From positions 1-30,173 of the forward strand of contig JBDHJR010000033.1 in the NCBI GenBank assembly GCA_039586815.1: 30,173 nucleotides of DNA, given 5' to 3'. The notes under the pieces are model-generated. The model was not told where the DNA came from, made no database searches, and saw nothing but the letters and a program-made list of their open reading frames with translations. This document shows, piece by piece, positions 6,157 through 13,791 of this stretch. Each line of letters begins with the position of its first letter. Position 1 is the stretch's first letter. The translations under genes and the position numbers were made by a program. The DNA comes from WVYX01 sp039586815. Its GTDB lineage: Bacteria; Gemmatimonadota; Gemmatimonadetes; Gemmatimonadales; GWC2-71-9.

Positions 6157-8069
6157 TACTTGTAGCTCCGCTGCGACAAGGGGACGTGCTCGAACGTGAG
6201 TTGCTCCTTGTGGAGTCGGGGCTCTGAATCGGGCCCGGTCCACTCCCACGCGGCCACGTGAGTGAAGCGCTCGTCGTCCCGCCTGGCTTCACCGTCCTCG
6301 GTCTGCGACTCCTCACGGAAGTGCCCACCGCACGACTCCTCTCGATAGAGGGCGTCGCGGCACATCAGCTCGGCGAGCTCCATGAAGTCGGCGACCCGGC
6401 CCGCCTTCTCCAGTGACTGGTTGAGCTCCTCGCCGCTGCCCAGCACCCGAACCTCCTTCCAGAACTGCTCTCGCAGCACCGGAATCTGCTGCAGCGCCTG
6501 CTCGAGTCCCTGGCGGTTGCGCGCCATGCCGCAGTTGTCCCACACGATCCTGCCGAGTTCGCGGTGGAAGCTGTCCACGGTGCGGTGGCCGTTCACGTTG
6601 AGCAGCATCGCGTTCCGCCCCATGACCTCCCGCTTGACGTCGTCGAAGGCCGGGTGCTGCGGGTCGGTCCTGGTCGGCCCGACGCGGGCGAGGTAATCGG
6701 CGATCGTATAGGGAATGACGAAATAACCGTCGGCCAGGCCCTGCATCAGCGCGCTCGCCCCCAGCCGGTTGGCGCCGTGATCGGAGAAATTCGCCTCACC
6801 CAGCACGAACAGCCCCGGAACCGTGCTCTCCAGATTGTAGTCGACCCAGAGCCCGCCCATCGTGTAGTGCGGCGCCGGGTAGATCCGCATCGGCACCTGG
6901 TAGGGATTCTCGCCGGTGATGCGCTCGTACATCGCGAACAGATTGCCGTAGCGTTCCTCGATGACGCCCTTCCCCAGTCGCTGGATAGCGTCGCGGAAGT
7001 CCAGAAACACCCCGTTCTTGAGTTCCCCCACCCCGCGGCCGTCGTCTACCGCCTCCTTGGCGCGGCGCGAGGCTATGTCGCGCGGCGTGAGGTTGCCGAA
7101 GCTGGGGTACTGCCGCTCCAGGTAGTAGTCGCGCTCTCCCTCGGGAATGTCGTTGGCCACTCGCGTCTCGCCTGCCTGCGCCGGTACCCAGATGCGTCCG
7201 TCGTTGCGCAGCGACTCGCTCATGAGCGTGAGCTTCGACTGGTAATCGCCACTGGACGGAATGCAGGTGGGATGTATCTGGGTGAAGCACGGGTTGGCGA
7301 AGGCCGCGCCGCGCCGGTGCGCCCGCCACGCCGCGGTAACGTTGCAGCCCATCGCGTTGGTGGACAGGAAGAACACCCGTGAGTAGCCACCCGTCGCCAA
7401 CACCACGACGTGCGCTGCGTGGGACGTGACCTCGCCCGTGACCATGTCACGTACCACGATTCCCTTCGCATGGCCGTCGATCAGCACGACGTCCAACATC
7501 TCGGACCGCGGGAACACCTCCACGCTGCCCAGGCCTACCTGCCTCATCAGCGCCTGATAGGCGCCGAGCAGCAACTGCTGGCCGGTCTGCCCCCTCGCGT
7601 AGAAAGTGCGCGATACCTGCGCTCCGCCGAACGAGCGGTTGTCCAGCAGGCCGCCGTACTCCCGCGCGAACGGCACGCCCTGCGCCACGCACTGGTCGAT
7701 GATGTTGTTCGACACCTGAGCCAGCCGGTACACGTTGGCCTCGCGCGAGCGGAAGTCACCGCCCTTCACGGTATCGAAGAACAACCGCCAGATGCTGTCG
7801 CCGTCGTTCTGGTAGTTCTTGGCGGCGTTGATCCCGCCCTGCGCCGCAATGCTGTGCGCGCGACGGGCGCTGTCCTGGTAGTAGAAGCACTTCACGTTGT
7901 AGCCGAGCTCGCCGAGCGACGCGGCCGCCGCCGCGCCGGCCAAACCGGAGCCCACCACAATGATGTCGTACTTACGCTTGTTGGCGGGGTTTACGAGCTT
8001 CAGCTCGAACTTCCGCTTGTCCCACTTCTCTTGAACCGGTCCGGAAGGAACTTTCGGATCGAGCTCCAT
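6156..8069 (-). CDS. sdhA: Succinate dehydrogenase flavoprotein subunit
   Basis: Catalytic subunit of complex II (637 aa), oxidising succinate to fumarate with covalently bound FAD. The N-terminal Rossmann motif VGSGLAGAAAAASLGELG (about residues 39-56) binds FAD. HSIAAQGGINAAKNYQNDGD provides the flavinylation region. FTQIHPT and the following region form the dicarboxylate site, and FVLGEANFSDHGANRLGASAL is the conserved C-terminal FAD motif. Sequence features (NYQNDGDSIWRLFFDT, KGGDFRSREANVYRL) match the Bacteroidetes-like type-B SdhA. The ATG at 8069 is preceded by GGAGGGGG and lies 15 nt after the sdhC stop. It is the middle gene of the sdhCAB operon. Confidence 0.98.
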   Translation of the reverse strand: MELDPKVPSGPVQEKWDKRKFELKLVNPANKRKYDIIVVGSGLAGAAAAASLGELGYNVKCFYYQDSARRAHSIAAQGGINAAKNYQNDGDSIWRLFFDTVKGGDFRSREANVYRLAQVSNNIIDQCVAQGVPFAREYGGLLDNRSFGGAQVSRTFYARGQTGQQLLLGAYQALMRQVGLGSVEVFPRSEMLDVVLIDGHAKGIVVRDMVTGEVTSHAAHVVVLATGGYSRVFFLSTNAMGCNVTAAWRAHRRGAAFANPCFTQIHPTCIPSSGDYQSKLTLMSESLRNDGRIWVPAQAGETRVANDIPEGERDYYLERQYPSFGNLTPRDIASRRAKEAVDDGRGVGELKNGVFLDFRDAIQRLGKGVIEERYGNLFAMYERITGENPYQVPMRIYPAPHYTMGGLWVDYNLESTVPGLFVLGEANFSDHGANRLGASALMQGLADGYFVIPYTIADYLARVGPTRTDPQHPAFDDVKREVMGRNAMLLNVNGHRTVDSFHRELGRIVWDNCGMARNRQGLEQALQQIPVLREQFWKEVRVLGSGEELNQSLEKAGRVADFMELAELMCRDALYREESCGGHFREESQTEDGEARRDDERFTHVAAWEWTGPDSEPRLHKEQLTFEHVPLSQRSYK

Positions 8070-8084
8070 CGCGGCCCCCTCCGT

Positions 8085-8765
8085 CTATGAAAGGGTCCCG
8101 GTCAGCACTGCAACCGGGACCGATGCGAATCCAAGGAACACGACCACGGCCACCGCCGCGGCCAGCGGCCGGCGGTAGCGATTGTACCGCGGGTGACTCA
8201 ATCCTAGCGTCTGGAAGCTGCTCCACACGCCGTGGTACAGGTGCAGGCTGAGCACGAACATCACAACTACGTACAACCCGGCGACCCACTGCATCTGGAA
8301 GCCGATGATCAGGTTGCTGTAGGCGGCGCCCGGCACGAAATCGGGGTGCAGCTGGCCTGTCGTGAAATGCAGCAGGTGAGCCACGACGAACAGGAACAGC
8401 ACGATCCCGCCCCACCGCATGGTGCGAGACGCGAACGTGGACTCCTCCGGCTTGAGGCTCTTGGTGTACTTCACGGGTCGCGCCACAGTGCTGGTGCGCC
8501 ACGTCTGCAGCGCGAACAGCGCGTGAATGCCCAGGCAGCCGAGCAACACGACGCGGAAGATCCACAGCAACACACCGTACGGGAACACCGGTTCGCCGAC
8601 CTCCCGCAGGAAGTGCGCGTACTCGTCGAAGTGTTCGGGACCCATGAACGCCTTCAGGTTCCCGATCATGTGGGCGATGACGAAGAAGACAAAAACAACG
8701 CCCGTCACGGCCATGAGGATCTTCTTGCCGACAGACGAGCGGTAGAGGCTCAGGACCCGTCGCAT
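8085..8765 (-). CDS. sdhC: Succinate dehydrogenase cytochrome b subunit, type B
   Basis: Membrane anchor of complex II (226 aa) that binds heme b and the quinone. It is a single polypeptide with five hydrophobic segments (about residues 15-35, 65-85, 118-138, 157-178 and 198-218), as in type-B enzymes that lack a separate SdhD. Conserved histidines likely to ligate hemes are visible in VIAHMIGNLK, LGIHALFAL, VAHLLHFTTG and LHLYHGVWS. The start at 8765 has GGAGAAAC just upstream. It is the first gene of the operon, followed by sdhA and sdhB, and the absence of sdhD fits this architecture. A possible promoter lies at 8804-8833. Confidence 0.96.
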   Translation of the reverse strand: MRRVLSLYRSSVGKKILMAVTGVVFVFFVIAHMIGNLKAFMGPEHFDEYAHFLREVGEPVFPYGVLLWIFRVVLLGCLGIHALFALQTWRTSTVARPVKYTKSLKPEESTFASRTMRWGGIVLFLFVVAHLLHFTTGQLHPDFVPGAAYSNLIIGFQMQWVAGLYVVVMFVLSLHLYHGVWSSFQTLGLSHPRYNRYRRPLAAAVAVVVFLGFASVPVAVLTGTLS

Positions 8766-8803
8766 CGTTTCTCCAAATGGTCAGGGCATGGAAGTGTGGA
8801 CGG

Positions 8804-8833
8804 ATGATACTCTCGCGGTCACGTAGCGGGCAA
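8804..8833 (-). promoter_or_regulatory. Possible sdhCAB promoter
   Basis: On the minus strand TTGCCC (8833-8828) and TATCAT (8809-8804) are 18 nt apart, about 40 nt upstream of the sdhC start. Both hexamers deviate from consensus and no operator is evident, so this is a weak prediction. Confidence 0.3.
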
Positions 8834-8866
8834 GTTGACCGAGTAATTCACTCACCGAACGCTCGT

Positions 8867-9004
8867 TCACCCACCCTGCCCGAGATCCCGCTCAACATAC
8901 CGCCGGCGCAACGGAGATCCCCCCTGGGACAGGGCCTCCAGCAGATAGCGGTCGTCCGCGTACAGGCCCGGCATGGCGGCGCAGGTGGCGAGCAGGACAT
9001 CCAT
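8867..9004 (-). pseudogene. Remnant resembling the N-terminus of an ATP-grasp protein
   Basis: A 45-codon frame starts with ATG at 9004 and reads MDVLLATCAAMPGLYADD followed by RYLLEALSQGG. This strongly recalls the N-terminus of glutathione-synthetase/RimK-like ATP-grasp proteins, which typically begin with VALVTCAALP, then a DDR motif and LL-ALR-RG. After about 28 codons the similarity ends and the frame stops at 8867, with no ATP-grasp core downstream because the sdhC promoter region follows. It occupies part of the 290-nt gap between sdhC and the gene at 9056. I read it as a decayed fragment left by deletion. A tiny expressed peptide or chance resemblance is possible. Confidence 0.5.
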
Positions 9005-9012
9005 GGCTCAAT

Positions 9013-9024
9013 AAAGATATCTTT
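9013..9024. repeat. Perfect 12-bp palindrome upstream of the 9056 gene
   Basis: AAAGATATCTTT is a perfect inverted repeat 32 nt before the start codon at 9056 and unusually AT-rich for this window. It could be a regulator site overlapping a promoter; no factor can be named. Confidence 0.4.
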
Positions 9025-9055
9025 GTCCGTCGATCGCTCCCGACTGGAGACCGAA

Positions 9056-9787
9056 ATGCACTCACTTCTCATTGCGCTTACGCTGATGGCCGGCGGCACG
9101 GACGCCGACACCACCTACCTCTACAAGGCGCTCTTCGTGCGGGCCGCCCCCGGCGAGCTCCTCTCCGTCATCGAGCTGTTCGAGGAGCGCATGCCCGTAT
9201 TCGAGGGTGGCTCCGGCCGGCCTTTCGTACTGCGACACCGGCAGGGCGACCAGTGGGACGTGATGTACCTCTTCCCGATGGAGAGCTTCGCCCGGTACTG
9301 GTCCGACGACCAGGCGGCCCGGCGCGCGACCGCCGCCGCGGGCTCGCACCTCACCGACGACGCGTTTGAGCACCAGGTGCTGCAGCGCGTGGCGTGGCGC
9401 GAGGAGCTGTACGCGATGGGCCCGCCGCTCGAGACCGTGGGCGCTGCGCTGGAGGGGGGAACGCTGTTTCACCTGGAGATCTTTTTAGCGCTCCCGGGCA
9501 AGCGCGCCGCGCTGCTGCGGGAGCGGGAGATGGAGAACGCCTACCTGGCCGCGGTGGACCGGCCCACCAATCTCATCTTCACGCGTGCCGCGGGGGCGGC
9601 GTGGGACGCATTCACCATCGGCGTGTATCGCGACCTGGCACACTACGCAGAGGGAGACCTAGTGCCACCTGAAGCGGCCGATGCCGCTGCACAGGCAGCC
9701 GGCTTCGAGGCCGCCGGCGCGATCGGCACGTATCTGCGAACCCTGATGAGCTCGCACCACGACACCATCGGGAGGATCGTGCGGTAG
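9056..9787 (+). CDS. Secreted protein of unknown function
   Basis: Predicted exported protein of 243 aa with a short signal peptide (MHSLLIALTLMAGGTDA). The ATG at 9056 has GGAG 7 nt upstream; the frame stays open further upstream but without a convincing start. The mature region seems to contain two related halves, each beginning with a strand-helix pattern: YLYKALFVRAAPGELLSVIELFEER at about residues 20-44, and LFHLEIFLALPGKRAALLRERE at about residues 140-161. Each is followed by an aromatic-rich segment (WDVMYLFPMESFARYW; WDAFTIGVYRDLAHYAEG). Such a repeat would fit a duplicated ferredoxin-like (dimeric alpha/beta barrel) fold, which is an inference. I recognise no catalytic motif. It stands alone, convergent with the M28 peptidase gene and divergent from sdhC. 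Confidence 0.8.
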   Translation: MHSLLIALTLMAGGTDADTTYLYKALFVRAAPGELLSVIELFEERMPVFEGGSGRPFVLRHRQGDQWDVMYLFPMESFARYWSDDQAARRATAAAGSHLTDDAFEHQVLQRVAWREELYAMGPPLETVGAALEGGTLFHLEIFLALPGKRAALLREREMENAYLAAVDRPTNLIFTRAAGAAWDAFTIGVYRDLAHYAEGDLVPPEAADAAAQAAGFEAAGAIGTYLRTLMSSHHDTIGRIVR

Positions 9788-9830
9788 GGGACCAGGGGCA
9801 GCGCACAACGCGCAGCTCGCTATACGGGGG

Positions 9831-11402
9831 TTATCGCCCCGCCCCCCAGCTCCGCCGCGGCTCGCGGCACTGCGGCCAGATCATCTGCTCGCCGGTGCGC
9901 TCGCTTATCGGCAATACTCTCCGATCGCGCGGCATCTGCTCCGGCTCTTCCGCCGCCAGGTACGTCAGCATCGCGAACAGCGTGGCGTTGTTGCGGAGGT
10001 CGTCCATCACGACCTTGTCGAACGAGTCGCGGTTGGTGTGCCACGTGTAGGGCGAGTAGCTCCAGCTGTGCGCGTACAGGAAGAACGAAGGAGCGCCGTG
10101 GCACAGGAACGAGGCATAGTCGCTCCCGCCCCCGCGGGGTAGCCCCGGCACCTGCATATCGATGTGCTGCGCAATCTCGGTCGGGAGCTGTGCCATCCAG
10201 CGGGCAAAGTACTCGCCCGCGCGCGTCAGGCCGAAAGTGGGGATGCGCGTTATCCGGCCGGTGCCGTTGTCCTGGTTGAACAGTGCCTGGAGACCCTGCA
10301 CCACCTCGGGGTGGTCCGCGGCAAATGCGCGTGAGCCGATCAACCCCTGCTCCTCGCCGCCCCAGAAGCCTGCCACGATGGTTCGCTTGGGGTTGGGGTA
10401 GGCCGCCTTCAGGATGCGCATCGCCTCGAGAATCGTGACCGTGCCGGTACCGTTGTCGGTGGCGCCCGACGCACCATCCCACGAATCCAGGTGGGCCGAG
10501 AGCACGACGTACTCATCCGGCTTCTCGCTCCCGCGGATCTCGGCAACCGTGTTGAACACCGGGACGTCGCCCTGGAACGTCGCCCGCGCCTCGACCTCTA
10601 TGACCGGCGCCTGCCCGTAGGTCGCCAGCCGGTACAGTAGTCCGTAGTCCTCGCAGCTCAGGCCGACCGAGGGCACCCGCTCCGTGCGGGCCTGGAAGAT
10701 GCGGTGCACTCCCCAGCCTCCAGGCCAGCTCGACGACACCACGCCCATGGCGCCTGCGTTCTCCAGCGCGGGCGGCAGCGTTCGACTGGTGTACCCGAAG
10801 CTCTCGATGCGCTCGTCCCACGCGTCGCTTGCCGCTTCGCGCTCCGCCTGCATGCGCTCGAGCGACTCCTCGGTGGCATGCTCCTCCCAGTTGGCATCGG
10901 TGCGGCAGGTCGGCTGGGGATAGGACACCAGCACGAACTTGCCCGCTGCCTGGGGCAGCCACGCCGCGAACTCCGCGGAGTCGGCCAGCTCGGGAAGTGC
11001 GACGACCGCGGCGCGCGCCTTACCCTGCGTGCCGGGACTCCAGGCCAGCATCATTCCCTCCAGGCTGCGCACCCGCGGCTCCACCAGGTCGATGTGGGTG
11101 ATCCCACGATCCCACCCCATCCAGGTGCCGTACTGCTCGTTGCGGGCCTCGATGTCCCAGCGCTGGAACATCGACACCAGCCACTCGTTGGCAGCCAGGT
11201 GGCCCGGCGATCCGGTCAGGCGCGGCCCCACCGAGTCCATCAGCGCCTGCGCGAGCCGATACGCCTGCGAGTTCTCCTCCATCCCTTCCTGCCACATCCG
11301 CTCGATCACTGGGTCTTCGACCGGGAAGGTCTGTGCCGACGCTTTGGCCGACACTACTGCAAGGGCTGCGCCCAGGACGAGCATCATCCAGCGTTGCCGC
11401 AT
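9831..11402 (-). CDS. Secreted M28 family metallopeptidase (PA-domain aminopeptidase type)
   Basis: Exported zinc peptidase of 523 aa, probably an aminopeptidase or carboxypeptidase acting on peptides outside the cytoplasm. The signal peptide is at residues 1-24 (cleavage near AKASA-QT). An inserted PA-like region spans about 120-290. The co-catalytic dizinc residues are visible: His304 (SAHLDSW), bridging Asp316 (GATDNGTG), catalytic Glu350 and metal-binding Glu351 (WGGEEQG), Asp378 (FNQDNGTG) and His455 (YTWHTNRDS). The start at 11402 is supported by GGAGGAG upstream and by the signal peptide; longer in-frame starts are less likely. It is divergent from the HslR-like gene and convergent with the gene ending at 9787. 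Substrate preference cannot be deduced. Confidence 0.93.
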   Translation of the reverse strand: MRQRWMMLVLGAALAVVSAKASAQTFPVEDPVIERMWQEGMEENSQAYRLAQALMDSVGPRLTGSPGHLAANEWLVSMFQRWDIEARNEQYGTWMGWDRGITHIDLVEPRVRSLEGMMLAWSPGTQGKARAAVVALPELADSAEFAAWLPQAAGKFVLVSYPQPTCRTDANWEEHATEESLERMQAEREAASDAWDERIESFGYTSRTLPPALENAGAMGVVSSSWPGGWGVHRIFQARTERVPSVGLSCEDYGLLYRLATYGQAPVIEVEARATFQGDVPVFNTVAEIRGSEKPDEYVVLSAHLDSWDGASGATDNGTGTVTILEAMRILKAAYPNPKRTIVAGFWGGEEQGLIGSRAFAADHPEVVQGLQALFNQDNGTGRITRIPTFGLTRAGEYFARWMAQLPTEIAQHIDMQVPGLPRGGGSDYASFLCHGAPSFFLYAHSWSYSPYTWHTNRDSFDKVVMDDLRNNATLFAMLTYLAAEEPEQMPRDRRVLPISERTGEQMIWPQCREPRRSWGAGR

Positions 11403-11439
11403 CGTGAATCTCCTCCAGATGTGCTGAACCAGAAGTGCG

Positions 11440-11455
11440 CTCGTATCTTTACGAG
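11440..11455. promoter_or_regulatory. Inverted repeat in the M28/hslR divergent intergenic region
   Basis: CTCGTA at 11440-11445 and TACGAG at 11450-11455 form a perfect 6-bp inverted repeat around TCTT. It lies about 38 nt upstream of the M28 start. It could be an operator or overlap a promoter; this is based on position only. Confidence 0.35.
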
Positions 11456-11524
11456 TCTGGCGCCGGGCACGAGAGGCAGGGAGGGGAAAGACCACCCATG
11501 CGGCCGGCGGCGAGGTGACGAAGG

Positions 11525-11923
11525 ATGACTATGGAGCCCTCCGTGGACAAGGTCCGCTTGGACCGCTGGCTGTGGGCCGCCCGGTTCTACAAGACGCGCT
11601 CGGTAGCCGCGGACGCCATAGACGGAGGCAAGGTGCAGGTGAACGGCACGCGGGTGAAGCGGTCCAAGCTCATCGAGGTGGGAGACCGCTTGCGGATACG
11701 GAAGCCGCCCTACGAGCTCGTCGTGGGCGTGGTGCAGCTCTCCGAGCACCGCGGCCCGGCCAAGGTCGCACAGACGCTCTACGAGGAGACCCCTGAGAGC
11801 GTTGCCGCCCGGGAGAAGCTACGTACACAGCTCAAGCATCAGCCGGCCACCTCGTACGAGGGCAAGGGCCGCCCCACGAAGAAGGACCGTCGCCTGATCG
11901 ACCGGTTCAAGCGAGGGGAGTGA
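11525..11923 (+). CDS. S4-domain RNA-binding protein, HslR/Hsp15 family
   Basis: Small RNA-binding protein (132 aa) of the Hsp15/HslR family. The E. coli relative binds 50S subunits carrying a stranded nascent chain after heat shock. The S4 domain occupies residues 8-65, with the signature VRLDRWLWAARFYKTRS at the start and GGKVQVNGTRVKRSK and VGDRLRIRK in the loop region. The C-terminal tail (about 95-132) is highly basic, ending KKDRRLIDRFKRGE, as usual in this family. GAGGTGA lies 6-7 nt before the ATG at 11525; a second ATG at 11531 is an alternative. Only one base separates its stop from the next start, so it heads an operon with the alcohol dehydrogenase and membrane protein. Confidence 0.93.
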   Translation: MTMEPSVDKVRLDRWLWAARFYKTRSVAADAIDGGKVQVNGTRVKRSKLIEVGDRLRIRKPPYELVVGVVQLSEHRGPAKVAQTLYEETPESVAAREKLRTQLKHQPATSYEGKGRPTKKDRRLIDRFKRGE

Positions 11924-11924
11924 C

Positions 11925-12917
11925 ATGCGCGCCATGCTGTTCGAGGGTGTTGGCACGCCACTGCGCGAGGCCACGATCGAAACCCCCAGCCCCGGACCCG
12001 GACAGGTGCTGCTGGATGTGCGCGCCTGCGCCGTGTGCCGCACGGACCTCCACGTGGTCGACGGCGACCTGACTGAGCCCAAGCTGCCGTTGGTACTGGG
12101 CCACGAGGTGGTCGGCGCGGTGCGCCAGGTGGGTGACGGTGTCGAGCGATTCGCACCGGGGGACCGCGTAGGAGTTCCGTGGCTTGGGTGGACCTGCGGC
12201 TCGTGCGGCTACTGCAAGACTGCGCGTGAGAATCTGTGCGACGACGCACGGTTCACGGGCTATCATCTGGACGGGGGTTATGCCGAGCAGACCGTCGCCG
12301 ACGAGCGTTACTGCTTCGCCATCCCCGAAGGCTATCCCGACCTGCAGGCGGCCCCGCTGCTGTGCGCCGGGCTCATAGGTTACCGCTCCTACCGCATGGC
12401 GGGCGACGCTGAGCGCCTCGGGCTCTACGGGTTCGGGGGCGCCGCCCACATCATCACCCAGGTAGCGCGGCATCAGGGTCGCCGGGTATTCGCGTTCACC
12501 AAGCCAGGGGATGCTGCGGGTCAGGAGTTCGCTCGCGAACTGGGCGCCGAGTGGGCCGGCGGTTCCGACGAAGCTCCACCCGAGTCGCTCGACGCCGCGA
12601 TCATCTTCGCGCCGGTGGGCCATCTGGTGCCGGCGGCCCTGCGAGCCGTGGTGAAGGGCGGCACAGTAGTATGCGGCGGCATTCACATGTCCGAGATACC
12701 ACCCATACCGTACCACCTCCTCTGGGGCGAGCGGGTAGTCCGCTCGGTGGCCAACTTGACGCGGCGGGACGGCGAAGAGTTCTTCGACGTCATACCCCAG
12801 GTTCCCGTGCGCACCGAGGTGCAGCCGTACCCGCTGGCCCAGGCCAATCAGGCGCTCGATGACCTGCGCAGCGGTGCGGTGCGTGGCGCAGCGGTGCTGG
12901 TGACACACGATGAGTGA
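11925..12917 (+). CDS. Zinc-dependent alcohol dehydrogenase (MDR family)
   Basis: Cytoplasmic medium-chain dehydrogenase of 330 aa that probably oxidises alcohols or reduces aldehydes with NAD(P). Catalytic zinc ligands are seen at Cys38 (ACAVCRTD), His60-Glu61 (LGHEVVG) and probably Cys147 (APLLCAG). The structural zinc site is Cys91, Cys94, Cys97 and Cys105 (CGSCGYC then ENLC). The nucleotide-binding motif is GFGGAAH at about 169-175. The motif set and length match the AdhA-like zinc-binding alcohol dehydrogenase group. The start follows the S4 gene stop by one base, and its end overlaps the next gene by 8 bp, so the three are translationally coupled. Substrate is not predictable; the link to the S4 protein is unexplained. 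Confidence 0.94.
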   Translation: MRAMLFEGVGTPLREATIETPSPGPGQVLLDVRACAVCRTDLHVVDGDLTEPKLPLVLGHEVVGAVRQVGDGVERFAPGDRVGVPWLGWTCGSCGYCKTARENLCDDARFTGYHLDGGYAEQTVADERYCFAIPEGYPDLQAAPLLCAGLIGYRSYRMAGDAERLGLYGFGGAAHIITQVARHQGRRVFAFTKPGDAAGQEFARELGAEWAGGSDEAPPESLDAAIIFAPVGHLVPAALRAVVKGGTVVCGGIHMSEIPPIPYHLLWGERVVRSVANLTRRDGEEFFDVIPQVPVRTEVQPYPLAQANQALDDLRSGAVRGAAVLVTHDE

Positions 12918-13545
12918 CGAGCGGCGGGTCGAGCACGAAGAGGAATCCGAAGAGTTCGGAGAGCTGGTGCGTTACACGCTCGCCGGCTGGGTCGGCGGGC
13001 TCGCGCTCGGAGGCGTCCTCGACGCGGTGGGCTTGCAGCGCAGCGCGGTGGGCCAGTGGCTGGTGCGCACCTTCGCGGGAGAGGGCGAGAGCATCCTGGA
13101 GGGCGCGTTCGCCCTGCGCAAGCGACTGGCGGGGCGGGCCGCGAGCATGGCTCAGGCCTACGGGTGGGGCAAGCTCATCGGGATGACGCTGCCGTGGTGG
13201 ATCGACTGGGGCAGCCGCTTGCTGGGGGTCGATGTCTACGGGGTGCAGGGCTTCTACATCCCGTTCTTCTATGCCCTGTCCGACCAGATCGGCGGAAACG
13301 TATCTGGCCTGCTCTACCTGAGGCGGCGGGAAGGCTCATGGGGAGCCGGGCTCTCCGCCTATCTCCGCCACCCGGTGATGCTCGCGGGACTAGGAGTGAT
13401 CTTTGCCGTGCCGGCCGGACTGTTGACCGCCCGGGTGCTGGGATTCAGCCCCACGACCCAGGTGCTCACGGCGTTGGAGACCATCCTGGCCAACCTCTGC
13501 TGGCTCCCGCCGGCGGTGGGCTGGTGGCAGGAGCGGCGGCGTTGA
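12910..13545 (+). CDS. Integral membrane protein of unknown function
   Basis: Protein of 211 aa with an acidic N-terminus (EHEEESEEFGEL) and probably 4-5 membrane segments: about residues 20-42 (YTLAGWVGGLALGGVL), 85-105 (GKLIGMTLPWWIDWG), 115-135 (FYIPFFYALSDQIGG), 153-175 (HPVMLAGLGVIFAVPAGLL) and 180-203 (VLTALETILANLCWLPPAVGWW). I do not recognise the family. It overlaps the alcohol dehydrogenase by 8 bp and so belongs to that operon. A 9-bp complementary pair (CCCGCCGGC at 13506-13514, GCCGGCGGG at 13551-13559) followed by TTTT at its end could form a long-loop terminator, although that T-run overlaps the next promoter. Confidence 0.8.
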   Translation: MSDERRVEHEEESEEFGELVRYTLAGWVGGLALGGVLDAVGLQRSAVGQWLVRTFAGEGESILEGAFALRKRLAGRAASMAQAYGWGKLIGMTLPWWIDWGSRLLGVDVYGVQGFYIPFFYALSDQIGGNVSGLLYLRRREGSWGAGLSAYLRHPVMLAGLGVIFAVPAGLLTARVLGFSPTTQVLTALETILANLCWLPPAVGWWQERRR

Positions 13546-13562
13546 GAACGGCCGGCGGGCTT

Positions 13563-13591
13563 TTGACAGGACGTGGACACCCCGCTACCTT
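13563..13591 (+). promoter_or_regulatory. Predicted sigma-70-type promoter of the cold-shock locus
   Basis: A consensus -35 TTGACA (13563-13568) is followed after exactly 17 nt by TACCTT (13586-13591). Transcription would start near 13598, giving a leader of about 195 nt before the csp start at 13792. The -10 matches consensus only in part. Confidence 0.55.
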
Positions 13592-13597
13592 CTTGGG

Positions 13598-13791
13598 CGG
13601 CAAAGTGCAGGTGCAGTGCAGTGGACGCGGTTAGACCAGGGAACACGAAAGGGATCTGGCTCACGCGCTGGACCCCTTTTCTGTTTGGAATCAGTGGCCG
13701 GAACGTGACCGCCTGATGGCGATCGGATGACGGCAGCCCAACGCGGGGGCGAGGAGCCGCGTTTGACCAGTAGCAAGAGGGTGTAGCAGAG
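13598..13791 (+). promoter_or_regulatory. Long structured 5' leader of csp with terminator-like hairpin (or small RNA)
   Basis: The leader contains a hairpin at 13648-13679: AAAGGG and TCTGGC on the left, GCTGGA and CCCTTT on the right, with one A-C mismatch, some G-T pairs and a 6-nt loop, running into TTTTCTGTTT. It looks like an intrinsic terminator about 110 nt before csp. CCAG near 13636-13639 could instead pair with CTGG in the left arm, an alternative fold that would weaken the hairpin. Long folded leaders are known for cspA genes, where structure changes with temperature. A separate RNA of about 80 nt ending at the hairpin is also possible. The rest of the gap shows no gene. Confidence 0.45.

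Noticed and set aside
11907..12908. Minus-strand 333-codon frame opposite the alcohol dehydrogenase
   Set aside because: The plus strand has intact zinc and nucleotide motifs; the antisense frame has none.
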